Below, piece by piece: positions 1-11,248 of a DNA stretch of 64,000 bases. This stretch comes from Euphorbia lathyris (Eukaryota > Streptophyta > Magnoliopsida > Malpighiales > Euphorbiaceae): contig NC_088913.1 in assembly GCF_963576675.1 (NCBI RefSeq), positions 2,051,001 through 2,115,000 on the forward strand. Direction: 5' to 3'. Position 1 is the stretch's first letter. The number at the start of each line of letters is the position of its first letter. The position numbers and the translations under genes were made by a program. The notes under the pieces were generated by a model that was not told where the DNA came from, did no database searches, and saw only the letters and a list, made by a program, of their open reading frames with translations.

Positions 1-945
1 GATACTTATTTGTAACATGTAGACAATTCCTACTACCCAATGAACCAATGAGCTTGCCAAAGGAGAAACTGAGAAGAACTGAACTCTTTGAGACATGGTC
101 TTCCCAAACATCCTTATAGTACAGACATCCAGCCACCATCCACACATCAAAGGAAATACACCAAGTTCAATCACCAGAAGGAATGCAACCTTAATCATGG
201 TCATCAAATGCCTCATTGCTGCCAAGAACTGCCTGAAAAGGGATGGAATTGTTTCTGCTATAGAGGCAATACCATAAAACCTTCCCAGAGTCAAAGGTTC
301 ACCTTTAGTGTATCGAATCAGAGCAACAATTCCAAGGTAGAAAAAGACTAGAGAAAATATAAACATGTAACCAATTGCAAGAGTAGTGACATCAGAAAGC
401 CGTGACGTGCCAATACTTGCCCCTTTCAAGAGATCCGCAGACAGTGGAGAGCTTATGTTTTTTGCGACTTCATTTACCCCACTACCATTTACTTTTAGCA
501 TGTCTGCAACCTGACCGAGAAGTCCACCATCTTGGCCTTCAGATGTCAAATTTGTAACAGCAGTAAGTGCATTCTTGATCGTAAAATTGGCTATGGAGAG
601 AGCAGTATCTGTAAGTGGCATGACTGTTGACAACAATGGACCGCTTGCAGAAGAGAAAAGCCATGATACATAGTAGAGAATAATCCGTCCTAATGAAAAT
701 GGCACAAAGATGACAACACCAAGGAATATCATATTGCTAGCCAGAACCTGCAGAGGAAGACAACCACCATGTAAGAAGAACACCCAAATAGATGTTAACA
801 ATAGGTTTGATATGTTATTTCTTTGCTTTCACCCAGTGAGCCTTGACATCAGAATATCATAACAAGCTGCATCCTCCCCCATCCCCTCAAGCATGAGAAA
901 TAAGGAAGAGTAATCCTTGCAGTCATTATTATCAATGAGAGAGAG

Positions 946-976
<31 letters not shown>

Positions 977-2945
977 AAGAGAGAGAGAGAGAGAGAATGA
1001 ACACAGCCGAAAGCTCAAAACGCAGATTAGGTGGAAAGAGAAAAGATACAACAAGCAATCCTGTTTCAGATTTAGAGGATAATACGGGTGTTCAAGATTT
1101 ATCAAAAGAACACATAATTAAAATTATACAAAAATAGAAGGGCCAATCATACTCACAGTAAATGCATTTTCAACTAAATGGAAAACTGGACCCTGCATGC
1201 CAACAAGCTCGTCAAAGGGTACATCCTCTGCACCATCAGCATCATCTAGGCCATCAAACATTTGTTCAACATGAGCTTCCAGACGAGCTGCCTGCATCTC
1301 CCACCGAGCAGCAACATTTTCTGCATTCCTTCTAATTATTTGACCAGCCCCAGCAATTCCTTGTCCTGCAACGGCCTCTTCAGCATTTCCCTCTCCAGCA
1401 AAATTTCTGTTAGCTTGCCCTGGTGGCCGTCTTGCAGCACGGGCACCGTTTCTTTCACCTTCATCCTCTCTATCAGCATCCTGACCTCCAATCTCCCTCA
1501 AATGCCTAAAGTAATCTCTTAAAGAAGTGGCTCCCAGAAAAATGAAAACAATGCTAGCAGATAGTAAGAAGCCATGCAGACAATCAGTGAGAATAACTGT
1601 GGTCGAGATATGACTTAAAAATAATCTCTGCGCTTCACCAAAACTCCTCACAAAAGCCAAACGCCATATCCAGAAGGTTATGAAGGGTATAATGAGAAGC
1701 CAAACTGAAAGCACAAAACTTAGGCGCAGAAAGAACTGCAGAACATGACAAGCCTTCATTGTCATCCCAACAACAAACTCCTGAAAAGGAAGTCTTGTTG
1801 GGGCATTCTCAGCATAAACAGGAGAGAAGGAGAATGCATGCTTGCAGACCTGGAAATATGAATGTAATCAATTAGAAAAATAAGGAAAGAAACTAGAGAA
1901 AGAAAAAAATAATACTTCAATAAAACCCCTAAAAGGTGTAAGACAAAGATTACAAGAGGAAAAGACTATAACGTTCTAAAATCCAAGTATCCAACTCACT
2001 AGATAAGTTGAGGACTTCCTAATAGCAGACGAGGCCTTTCCAAAAACTAAAAGAAGAAGGCTCGAGAAAGCGAACTCCATATTTTCAACACCAAAGAATA
2101 TGGAATTCACAGTAATATTATATGTGCTACTTATCTTCAACATGAGAAAGGAAAAAGAGAGAAGCTTGATTAAACACTAATGATTTATTATAGCCCCTCT
2201 TATAAACCGAAGTCATGCACTTCATCTGTTCTATTTCAACTTTCATCCCAAAAATATGAACTTTTGACTGAAATTCCCTGTGAAGACAATATATTGAAAA
2301 AAATCCCTGCCCCAACTGCATTCACTCAGCATATAACATAAAACCTATTCAGTATGAATGTAGAGCCCATCTGACAGATGCAATGAGCAAAACGTTTCTT
2401 TATGGCTTTTGTTATCAAAGAAATGTCTAAATCCCTAATTAAACCTTGCTGAATCAATTTTCAACAACACCGATAGAATTAACATCATGTCATTTCCAAT
2501 CAAATTCACAAAATCCCTACATCAACAAATTAATTGCTTAACTTAACTTAAGGTTTCTACATCAATACATTTGAAGAGAGTCAAGAAAAGTACGTACCTC
2601 GCATTGACGGGCGTTGCTATGATTCAACCACTGCAAGAGACAATCCTGGTGTACGAACTTAATACTTCCACTACACGCACATGGATACCGTAAAGGATTC
2701 TCTGCATCCCCAGGATTTCTACAGATCCGACAAACATCCCCCTCCTCCTCATCGTCCTCATACCTCGACGCCGAAGCAGCCGCAGCAGCAGCCGCCGACA
2801 CAGACGAAGCTCCATTACTCTCTTCCTTTCCAATTGAATCGCGATTAGACGCAGTAGAACTCGAAGAAGACGATGAGGATGATAGAGATGGCGACCTCAG
2901 AGAATCATTAGCGTCATTAGGCGTTGACGCCGCCATGATCTCCAT
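1..2945 (-). CDS. SUD1: SUD1/DOA10-like RING-CH E3 ubiquitin ligase, 5' three exons (partial)
   Basis: Exons read on the minus strand are 2945-2598, 1849-1157 and 747 to beyond base 1. Each border is GT-AG and lies between codons, and all three exons stay open (116, 231 and 249 codons). The start is the ATG at 2945; an in-frame TTG at 2957 is not needed. Residues 1-70 are Ser/Ala-rich and acidic. A RING-CH (RINGv) zinc domain begins at CRIC (residue about 72), continues through CACSG and VHQDCL, and is completed by QCE/VCK across intron 1. Exon 2 has two hydrophobic stretches (FFLRLSFVLSVWLL; LTDCLHGFLLSASIVFIFL), then a charged Arg/Ala/Asn-rich linker and FDGLDDADGAEDVPFDEL. Exon 3 holds several more membrane segments. 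Family knowledge: Arabidopsis SUD1/CER9 and yeast Doa10 are ER-membrane E3 ligases of ERAD; SUD1 affects HMG-CoA reductase activity and cuticle lipids. The 3' exons lie outside the window. Confidence 0.95.
937..996. repeat. (GA)n microsatellite in intron 2 of the SUD1-like gene
   Basis: A nearly pure GA/AAGAGA run of about 60 bp inside the 748-1156 intron. It reads CT-rich on the gene's sense strand. The small antisense ORF over it is compositional. Confidence 0.9.
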
Positions 2946-3239
2946 TAGGGAAGGCAAGATGTGCAGTTGAAGCTGGGATGACTCGGGTGAGTTGAAGGAA
3001 CGAGTTGGAATCGGAAACGCGCTTTGGGAGAAGCGGTCGGAGTTTGAGGCCTTAAATCGGTTTGGTCTGTGTTGATAACTACGCGGTCGGTTTGTACAAG
3101 ACGAGCAATGACGTGGTGGATTTTGATTGGTTATTGACTAAAGTAATGGAATTCTTCTTAATAGAATCAATTTCTTTTTTGATTATTTTTGCTTTATTCT
3201 TTGCTTTTTATACTTATTGATATCTCATATATAAATTAA
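2946..3239 (-). promoter_or_regulatory. 5' flank of the SUD1-like gene
   Basis: Only about 290 bp separate the SUD1-like start codon from the first recognisable transposon sequence. The proximal half is GC-richer and the distal half is T-rich. I see no convincing TATA box on the minus strand. Calling it a promoter is inferred from position only. Confidence 0.3.
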
Positions 3240-3816
3240 TCCACGTGGCGTTATCAGTGAAACACGAATCGTCACCTGAAAGAAAATATGGTATCATCAT
3301 AAAGGATCAGCTACGCACGAAAACTCAAGCACACAATTATGATCCGGGAGATCAATACCAACCCAACCTAGAACAACTTGTTGTAGCACAATCGCATCTA
3401 ATCCCGCCAATCACAGACCTAGTGAGTTTGAGGAATACTGAATCTCACTTAATGGATACATGTCCGCCTATCAACGGGTAACATGTATCCCCTGTAGGCT
3501 CTAATGTTTGTAACTACTTTAGTCTGTTCAAATCACACCATAACATGTGACATGTATCCTTCATATGCTCTAACATTTGTAACTATCTTAATCTGTTCAA
3601 ATCACATTATAAATAGTGTAAGATACCTCCAAGGTACACATTCATTTCATTAAGCTTATAATTTTCAACTTTAATTTACTGTTTGCTTATCCGCAAATCG
3701 AACAAAAAAGCTTACTTATGCATCGGAGTGGGTTACCCGGACCCCGACCCCTTATTCGATCATTTTTCTATCTTACTGCAGGCTTGCACAAGAACCTACA
3801 GGATTCAACCACATCA
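3240..3816 (+). repeat. Gypsy 5' LTR (left limit uncertain)
   Basis: AT-rich segment with a TATA box (TATAAATAG, 3608-3616), a GGTTACCCGGACCCCGACCC stretch typical of gypsy LTR ends, and a CA end just before the primer-site-like TTGGTGCGG. No matching 3' LTR is present, so the left end is a guess. The ORF inside it (3245-3481) resembles no protein I know. Confidence 0.5.
3481..3611 (+). repeat. Imperfect tandem duplication (about 2 x 62-68 bp) in the gypsy LTR
   Basis: Two neighbouring units both begin ACATGTATCC and contain TTTGTAACTA and TCTGTTCAAATCACA, at about 3481-3542 and 3550-3611. They sit directly upstream of the TATA box, where LTR enhancer repeats often lie. Confidence 0.75.
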
Positions 3817-4246
3817 AATTGGTGCGGTGAGCGTGTACAGACATAATCATGACATGTTTGAATAGTTTGATTTATTTCCCCTCCTCTAACACACTTCCCG
3901 CATTTAGAGTTAAAAAAACGGCAGAAGAAGAAACACTTCGACTTCAACAAGTCAAATAACAACCTAGCCTTGAAAATGGAAGAGAATATTGATGCATTAG
4001 AGCCACAACAACAAAGGCTATTGGACAAAATCTCTAAGCGATTAGCAAAAAATCTCAATTCGATCTAAGAGACTATTAACATAATGTGACAGGAGCACGC
4101 CATCGAAATGGAAAAGGTAAAAGAAAACGGAAGATAGCCGAGGAGACCATCATATACATCAACAAATTCCAAAATGCAGTTTGTTCTACCGGACATCACA
4201 CCGACCGAAGTTGTCGACACTAATAGGACGGATCGCATGTGCATTG

Positions 4247-5730
4247 TGTTGGTCCCGTGTGATTAGTTCCAAGGGGGTTAGGAACTAATATAACTTTTTC
4301 GTTTTAATTATGCTGACTTGATATAATTCTTTGAGTTTCACAACTCAGTTTTGGTCAGCACGACCGAGTGAGGCGTAAGACGGCTTTAGTCAGATACTGA
4401 CTAGAGCTGTTTTACTTGCGAGTTGGGAAATTACACTTTTGTGGTCAGCTTCCAACTCAGCACTCTGATTTACTCAGTGTCAGTTTAAACAATTTATATA
4501 CTGAGTAAATATAGCAAGCAACACATACAAATATATATTGAGAGAGAGTTAGAAATTACTCAGCACGACTTATCCTGGTTCGGCCTCTCCGCCTACGTCC
4601 AGTCCCCAGAATCCCTCCGGGCTTTTTCAATCCAATACTGAGCTCTTTAAATGTAGAGCACAAACCGTTTACAAGGCAGTTGAATATGCAAGAGTACCGT
4701 CCTCTATTCGTCTACTCAACTCCTACTAAGTGCTATAACCGAACACCTAGATTTCTCTACCACTGAGTACTTAAAACCGAGTACTCATCACAACTCTCTC
4801 AATTTTACAATTGATACAAATTTGTTCTTTTTCAGACAAAGAACACTTTAGATGATTACAGAATCAATCTAGCTTTTACACAGGGATAGAAATTTGGTGT
4901 AAAATCTTTTTCTTGTTTTGATGTGCTTTGTATGTATGCTTTTTTTCACTTGTATTTCAGCCAAGGATCCAAGAAGTGTACTTGTCCTTTTATAGTTGAA
5001 ATCTGAAGATACAATGATTTGAATCCGGAATTTTCCGTTGGATTCAAACGGCTTTTTCTTGCGACATGTTCTGGTCAGCTTCAGATTTGCAGGCCAATCC
5101 TGTCGTCTGAATTCTGCAGGCGCCAGGCTTGTCTTCTTCTCGCAGGTTTGTCTTGTAGTGCAGGTTTCGTCATTTAGCCAGCGGACATTTGCCCCATGCA
5201 TCTCGAAATTAAACCTTTGCGTAATTCCAAGGTTTCTATTATTGGTGCAGACAGTTGTCGGATCTTGTCTTTTAGCAAACGGATCATTGGTGCTGTCTTA
5301 AAATCATTCAGCATGACTTTGATAGCCGTTGTCTTTATTTGTTGCCAATTCCGATACTGAGTTGCCTTTCACTCAACTTCCACGGCCAGCTTCGTTCTGC
5401 AAGATATAGTTCCAAAGAAGACTTTTCTTCTTTTATGCTGAGTTGCTTTTCACTCAGCTTCTGCGGTCAGCTTCATTCTGAAAGCTTTGGTCCTGAAGAA
5501 GACTTTCCTTCTTTCGTACTGAGTCATTCTTTACTCAGCCCGTGCTATGTTATCATGCTGACTACGTTCTGTCTTAATTTGATTCATGTTCTTATAAATA
5601 TTTTTATACTTAACATTGAACAAACGCATTAGTACAATTAAATCAAAGCACTTAAATTTAATTGTCTTAATCATGGATTAACTTAAATAATTTTATCAAA
5701 TCAAAATCATGTTGGAAAGGTGTTTCAACA
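4247..5730 (-). mobile_element. Solo LTR of a Sirevirus (Ty1-copia)
   Basis: Begins TGTTGGTCCC and ends GGTGTTTCAACA, the reverse complement of the LTR family found in the elements at 25.8-63.7 kb. No internal sequence is attached. Flanks are CATTG (4242-4246) and CATTA (5731-5735), a 5-bp target duplication with one mismatch. It carries the family's inverted GAGTAC motifs (4762-4787), the C/G-run hairpin near its U5 end (about 4262) and, on the minus strand, a TATAAAAGGAC promoter motif near 4990. It is inserted in the leader of the decayed gypsy element. Confidence 0.9.
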
Positions 5731-6171
5731 CATTAGTCGAGAGGCTCGAGTGACCAATCAAGGGAGAGAGAGAGAGAAAGAGTTCCCTAGTAAGACGTTA
5801 TAGATCAGGAATTACACCGACATATGAGATATAAGGAATATCGATACTCAATCCCTTTCGAGGTCAAACCAGAGGAGAGAAGAAAATTAACGCTCCCCGA
5901 ACAAGAGGACTTCAGACTCAAATTGCAGAAAGCCCATACACATATCGGTCGAATCTTGATCCATACGTTAGAAAGATAACAAAAAAGTGTCTAAGCCGAA
6001 AACTTAAGACCGATGACCACTAAGGAGAGAGGCACCCCGAAGAGAGTGGGAGACTTTGAAGTCCAATACGAAGTAATTCTAACCAAATTAATAGAGCTCA
6101 AGAATGTCATAGCCGAAGCAGGTCAAAACACCCCGACATAACAAAAATCTCAAAACTGCTATGTGCCAGAA

Positions 6172-7636
6172 TCATGTCGGAGCCAAAGCTGAGAGGATTC
6201 AAATACCCACTATTGAAGGAATATTATGGAATGGGGGATCCCACCACCCACATAAAAAACTTCAAGCGCTTCATGGATACTACAACAACCACATATGTTG
6301 ATGTGCCACCTCTTCCCTAAAACATTGAAAGATGTTGCTACCTATTGGTACGAGCAGCTTGGCACAGGCTCAACCATGAGCTTCAAACAAATGGCAAGGA
6401 AATTCATAGACCACTTTGTAACATCTATCCCCAAAAGAAAAACCATTCAGGACCTCATTACCTCATCCATCATGAGCACGAAAGCCTGAAAGACTACGTG
6501 GAACGCTTCGAGTAGGCTGCAATACAAGGCAAAATGCTAAGGGGGTGTTTGGTTAGACAATTGTATACTAGGGAATGGGAATGACAATGGTTAATTCCCT
6601 TTCTTAATGTTTGGTTTTATAATTTTAATTCAAGAATGGGAATCACATTCCCTCATCTATGGGAATTATTGATTCCCTCTTCCCTTCCCATCAATTAAAT
6701 TTCATTCTCATTCCCTTTTAACCAAAAAAATACCACGTTTTGTTTATATATTTTAATTTTTTTTATGAGAGACCCACGATTTGTTTAGTTTTGCTTCCAA
6801 TAACTACCCATGCACCCATTATGATTCTATATATAGATTTTTTTTCAAACATATGTTATATAAAATATGATATATTAAATCATACATTAATATAATATCT
6901 TATTATATTATCTAATAAATTTTTTATTAGTTTGAAAAAGAAAATTTAATTTTGTTCCATTTTGATTTTGATTCCAATTCCGAAATTTGTTACAAACAAT
7001 CCCAAACATAACCGAATTCTGATTTCGAATTAAACCAAACAGATGAATTAAATAGTCATCCCGATTCCGATTCCGTAGCATTCCGATTCCAATTCTGATT
7101 CCGAGGTTTGAACCAAACGCTCCCTAAATGTAGAAGGCACAATAGACATAATGGTTTTCAATTGCCTCAACGAGGAGCTATCATGGAAATTAACGACTAA
7201 TCAACCATGCACTTTCAAAGACCAGATGACTCAAGCAAGGGATTTTTGTAGATGGGATGCCCACAAACTGAACCCCCTGTTGAAAATGAGAGTTGTCTCC
7301 ACCATCTCACATAGGCAGCCCATGAACGATAGAGATTGGGACCAAAGAAAACCATGAGAGCACTTAGAGAGGGAAACGCTCTCACTGAATGGTCACATAA
7401 AAGAGGTCCTATATTGGATAGAGAAGAACGTGGTACATATCAAATACCCCCTAAAGATGAAGCTATCACCTCTACGAAGAAATGGCACATACTGCCACTT
7501 TCATAAGAGTGAGGGGCATGACACGGAAGACTGTAAGCAACTTATCGTCAAACTAGAAAAATGGCCACCTAGTAAAAACTGGACCATTTCATGCAAAAAT
7601 TGGAAAGGTATCTATATCAGAGCCAAAAGATAAGCA
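6172..7636 (+). pseudogene. Gypsy gag pseudogene, split by a MITE
   Basis: Recognisable segments are MSEPKLRGFKYPLLKEYYGM from 6172, a helical capsid block near 6300-6480 with TLKDVATYWYEQL and FKQMARKFIDHF, LKDYVERFE just before the MITE, then FNCLNEELSWKL and a CCHC-like zinc knuckle CHFHKSEGHDTEDC at about 7493-7534. There is a frameshift near 6290, another after 6485, and in-frame stops. The MITE at 6541-7124 lies exactly inside this gene; without it the flanking reading frames are contiguous. Not functional. Confidence 0.75.
6541..7124. mobile_element. MITE with GGGGGTGTTTGGTT ends and TAA target duplication (PIF/Harbinger-like)
   Basis: The left end GGGGGTGTTTGGTT is matched by AACCAAACGCTCCC at the right end. 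TAA is present on both sides (6538-6540 and 7125-7127). The body is 584 bp, very AT-rich, and lacks coding sequence. TTA/TAA duplications and such ends are typical of Tourist/Harbinger MITEs. It splits the gypsy gag pseudogene. Confidence 0.8.
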
Positions 7637-7756
7637 CGACAAGGACCAAACCCACGAGGCATTATTAATATCCTCTCATGAGGACCCACTCTAGGCCATG
7701 CATCCAAAAGAAAGAGGTCATCGGGCAGAGAGGGATCTGATGAGTCTAGATCAAAT

Positions 7757-8202
7757 TTTTCATTCGACGGATGAAAAATACCCCTTAGAGTAGTGCATGA
7801 TGACACATTGGTGATCAGAATCTAAATCAAAGATTTCAAAGTTCATATGGTATTAGTTGATATTGGAAGCTTAACAAACATGACAAAGAAATCATATAAA
7901 GCATTGTGCCTAGAGCCAAGTCGGTTGAGCCCTATACAAGCCCTCCTGATGAGAACTAGCAGATATACAGTCCCTTTGCTTAGAAGTATAATAATGGAGA
8001 TAGGAGACAATCATCCAACCTAGTGATTGGAAGATGAATTCATGATGGTAGATATCGGTCTACTATATAGTATGATCATAGGAAGACCCTTATTGTCAGA
8101 CTTGGGAGGTGCTTTATCCATCCAACATTTGGTGTGGAAGATCCCCACATCTAGAGGGATAACTATCACCCAAGGAAACAAGACTGCAGCGCAACAAACA
8201 TG
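7757..8202 (+). pseudogene. Gypsy aspartic protease region, degenerate
   Basis: In broken frames it reads VVHDDTLVIRI, then KVHMVLVDIGSLTNM, where active proteases have D-S/T-G, and then the conserved tail MIIGRPLLSDLGGALS followed by HLVWKIPTSRGI. This order matches the retropepsin region of Tat-type gypsy polyproteins. The missing D-S/T-G residue and in-frame stops show that it is dead. Similarity ends at about 8202. Confidence 0.65.
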
Positions 8203-9332
8203 TTGGTGTATACCCTAGTCCTGACATTATAATCTTGACAACACCATTAATCGTAAGGCAATAATCTATACTATTGGTTCACTTGTGCAAGTCAGCCTTA
8301 TAAAGTATCCAAGATTAGTTATCTGCTCATGTTTGACGGGTTAAGGACAAAAGCAAGCGAAACCATGAGGCAATAAGATACTATTTCGAAACATCCCTAG
8401 TTTGTCATCGTCATAGAAACAATGACGAACCAAAGACTAGTATGTGCTTTAGCTATTAATGGTGTTTCACCGGTCATGGATATTATATATCAGTCAAGGG
8501 CATAGGGCTTATGAAACAGTAAACATTGGATCGATCCGCTATGAGAACATCACATGGTTACAATGTGATGAATAATTTTCATGTAATACTCACAGATGAG
8601 TCATTTGACCCAAAGTCACTATAATGCCTAGATGAGACACATTATGCTTAGATAATTTGTTTAACAGGTACGTGATTGGATGTCAAGTATGTGATGGTTG
8701 GATATGCTCTAAATCATGCTTTAGAAACCATGAGTGAACCATAGAGATTGCTACTCTCATATGGGAGATGGAATATCACCGACCACTTGATTTGTGAAGT
8801 TGAGAGGTGCGTGGCCACACCCGAATGAGGCAATCAGAGTTATTGCTCATTCAATCTTATTAATCCACTTAGAGATCAAGAAAGTTCCAAGAACTAGATG
8901 AGGGTGACAATGTCGTGCATCAGGGATACCTTGAGATTGCTATCAATCTTTTGATATGAGATATCTATTTGTGCGCCACCTTCCCGACATCTTTTGGTGC
9001 CCAACTTTTTTCCATTATAAGGTTTTCGGGGTCTCCGATCACGTTAGTAAGGTTTGTTTTTCAAAATGACCAGCAGAATGTCAGGTTTGCACATAACATA
9101 CCATTTGATGAGACTGAAACTATTTTCTAAAACACCAAACTAAAGTACAGTTCACAAATTAACAATATTTTAACGATTTGTAGTCCTCGCACAAACAATC
9201 TGTAAAACATATTCTAAGTATATTTTAATTAACCTAACATATATGATTATTATATACGAGTAAAAAATGTTGTTTCGAACATAAAACGCGGATCAATTAG
9301 ACATAATACAAATTCTACGACTTTGATACCAA
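8203..9332. other. Unclassified repeat-like region without genes
   Basis: No coding sequence is recognised. An abrupt change from gypsy protease occurs at TGTTGGTGTATACCC (about 8201), which looks like the start of an LTR or other insertion, but no partner end or target duplication was found. The segment is of average GC content and full of stops on both strands. Confidence 0.3.
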
Positions 9333-10300
9333 TGGAGGTTTTTACTCAACTAATCATATGATTTTATCGGGTTACCTCTTGAAGCGTGAATAATCGTTGA
9401 GATTACAACAGAAAAATTTAAACCACGAACTTGTACTACTAGTCACGCTATTCCTATGCCAAATTTATTAAGGAGGAAGAACGACTGTCCAAGATCTAAA
9501 TGCAAAGTCCCTTTGTACAGAGAGACGCTCTAGATTGAGAGGGAGAGAGATTTTGTGTTTTCTCTAATTTTAGTTGTCTTAATTGTTCTGATTATGTCTA
9601 ACTGAACCCTTTATATAGGCCTTTAACAGTACTAATTTTATTAAATTTATTAGACAATCCCCTCCTAAAGTTATCCATTTTACCCCTTGAACTTAAGGGA
9701 CAATCCATTAGCCACTCCACATCTCTAAAAGTGACACAACACGCCCCTTATTTTTTCTCAATCGGAGATGATTTTAACCACTGGCCTTTCGATTGACTCC
9801 CCATATGCAATATGATTTTTCCCTTCAAACAAATTTACCCCTTCTTAGATCATATTTTGCAATAGCCTCTTTAAACTCATACACACTTTGAAATACCATA
9901 CCGAAAGGTGACGTTGCAAATTTTTATAAAAGGAAAAGCAACATTGTATAAGAGAAGTCAACCGAAAGGGAAGTGGTCTTCACAAGTTAACATATCCTCC
10001 GATTGAGAAAAAAAATAAGGGGCATGTTATGTCATTTTCAAGGAGTTGGAGTGGCTAATGGGTTGTCCCTCAAGTTCGAGAGGCAAAGTGATCAAAATGG
10101 ACAATTTTAGGAGGCTTCGTATGATTTAGGCCTTAATTTCATTATCATTCTAACTTTATTTCTAACACTAAGTTAGATATGAATTAATCTCTCAATACAA
10201 TTAGGATTCCTCTAATCATTTTTAATAACTCAATTAGATAAAATCTGAACCCGTAAACATTATACTTAAGATTAAGATTGCAACTTTTTACGTGAAAGTT
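9333..10300 (-). mobile_element. Minus-strand copia-like LTR remnant (candidate)
   Basis: At 9321-9332 the plus strand reads CTTTGATACCAA, the complement of a methionine-tRNA-like primer site (TTGGTATCAAAG). It directly abuts TGGAGG, which would be the CA-ending terminus of a minus-strand LTR. A promoter-like TATATAAAGGG motif reads on the minus strand near 9611-9621. The distal end is not defined and no coding region is attached. An inverted-repeat element sits inside. Confidence 0.35.
9661..10114. repeat. Fold-back (inverted repeat) element, about 140-155 bp arms
   Basis: The arm at 9661-9797 (from CCTCCTAAAGTTATCCATTT to GATTGAC) pairs imperfectly with the arm at 9957-10114 (from GTCAACCGAAAGG to AATTTTAGGAGG). 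The spacer is about 160 bp. Shared blocks include TTAGCCACTCCA and CCCCTTATTTTTT with CTCAATCGGA, read in opposite directions. It is non-coding and MITE-like. Confidence 0.8.
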
Positions 10301-10424
10301 AAATCTGTTCTCTTTCAATAAGCATATAGCTAAATTTGCAATTGCATAAACCTATAGTATATCCAAAGGACAAAACCAAATCAAATCAATCCAAGACAAA
10401 CACAAAACAAAAATACAACGTCTT

Positions 10425-10945
10425 TTGTTAATTTTGTCCACTAAATTTATCTAAAAAGTTTAATTGACCCTTTAAACTTTCAAAGTGCTATATTAACCTT
10501 TGAATTTGCATAAAAATATTCAGTTAGTCCCATGAACTTGCGTAAAATGTAATCAATTAATCATTCGGTTATAAAAAAAATAAGTTAAATGCGGAAGATA
10601 TGTTGCACGCATCTTTAAAAAAAAGTAAAGCGACCAAGGTTAATTAGGGTATATGATTCTAATATTAGAGAATGATTTTTTTTATAGTTGAACAAGTAAT
10701 AACTTTTTTTATATGTTTTAATCTATTTTGTAAATTATATAATAACATTCTAAGGTACGTGCAACACATTTTCCGCATTTAACTTACTTTTTTTTATAAC
10801 GGATGATTAATTGATTATATTTTACACAAACTCAGGGAGCTAACTGAATATATTATGCAAGTTCATGAGTTATTGGGACGCTTTAAAAATTCAAAAAGCA
10901 AATTAAGCTTTTTAAACAAATTCATGGAACAAATGATGTATAAAA
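10425..10945. repeat. Fold-back MITE-like element, copy 1
   Basis: Long imperfect inverted repeat. The left arm contains TAATCAATTAATCATTCGG and TAAGTTAAATGCGGAAGATA; the right arm carries their complements near 10780-10830. The outer ends read about TTTGTCCACTAAATTT and CATGGAACAAATGATG. The AT-rich centre lies near 10680. The same family recurs at 24285-24990 with its loop inverted. Confidence 0.75.
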
Positions 10946-11096
10946 CCTTAAGTTTAAATATTTTTAGTAGCATCATCATCATTCAGAATGTGTGATCATT
11001 CCAACAAATTTAAAACACTTTGATAATATTTTCATGCCTCATGAATGAACTTGCTTTTGCAACAGCTCCAGTCAGTTATGAAAAACATACACCACC

Positions 11097-11248
11097 GAAA
11101 TCTTGAAAACCCTATAACTAGATTTGATTCTGTAATTTCTTTTTTTGAATTTCCTCGGCTTCAGCTCACGAATGAAATCTCGAAAACCCCATAACTAGAT
11201 TTGATTCTGTAGTTCTTCTTCAATTTCCTCGGCTTTGGCTTGTGTAAT
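11097..11248. repeat. Tandem duplication, about 2 x 77 bp
   Basis: Two adjacent units starting GAAATCTTGAAAACCC and GAAATCTCGAAAACCC share AACTAGATTTGATTCTGTA and AATTTCCTCGGCTT. No gene is recognised. On the minus strand a short open stretch, MPRKGYVNPLTLSEG, ends at a stop and is too short to assign. Confidence 0.7.

Larger units (their letters stand above)
3240..8202 (+). mobile_element. Decayed Ty3-gypsy element, Tat-like, with nested insertions
   Basis: A plus-strand element consisting of an LTR (about 3240-3816), a primer-site-like segment with TTGGTGCGGTGA at 3819-3830, an untranslated leader, a broken gag (about 6172-7636) and a broken protease (about 7757-8202). The sequence then stops matching, so RT, RNase H and integrase are missing. 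It is interrupted by a solo Sirevirus LTR (4247-5730) and a MITE (6541-7124). The Gag-type zinc motif CHFHKSEGHDTEDC and a protease ending in IIGRPLLSDL are typical of plant Tat/Ogre-type gypsy polyproteins. Both outer limits are approximate. Confidence 0.7.

Noticed and set aside
849..1058. 69-codon minus-strand ORF
   Set aside because: Its Leu/Ser/Phe-rich text is translation of the GA microsatellite within an intron of the SUD1-like gene.
1262..1522. 86-codon plus-strand ORF
   Set aside because: Antisense to exon 2 of the SUD1-like gene, which has clear homology and splice sites.
3245..3481. 78-codon ORF upstream of the SUD1-like gene
   Set aside because: Lies in a gypsy LTR, no homology recognised and no relation to the gag frame.
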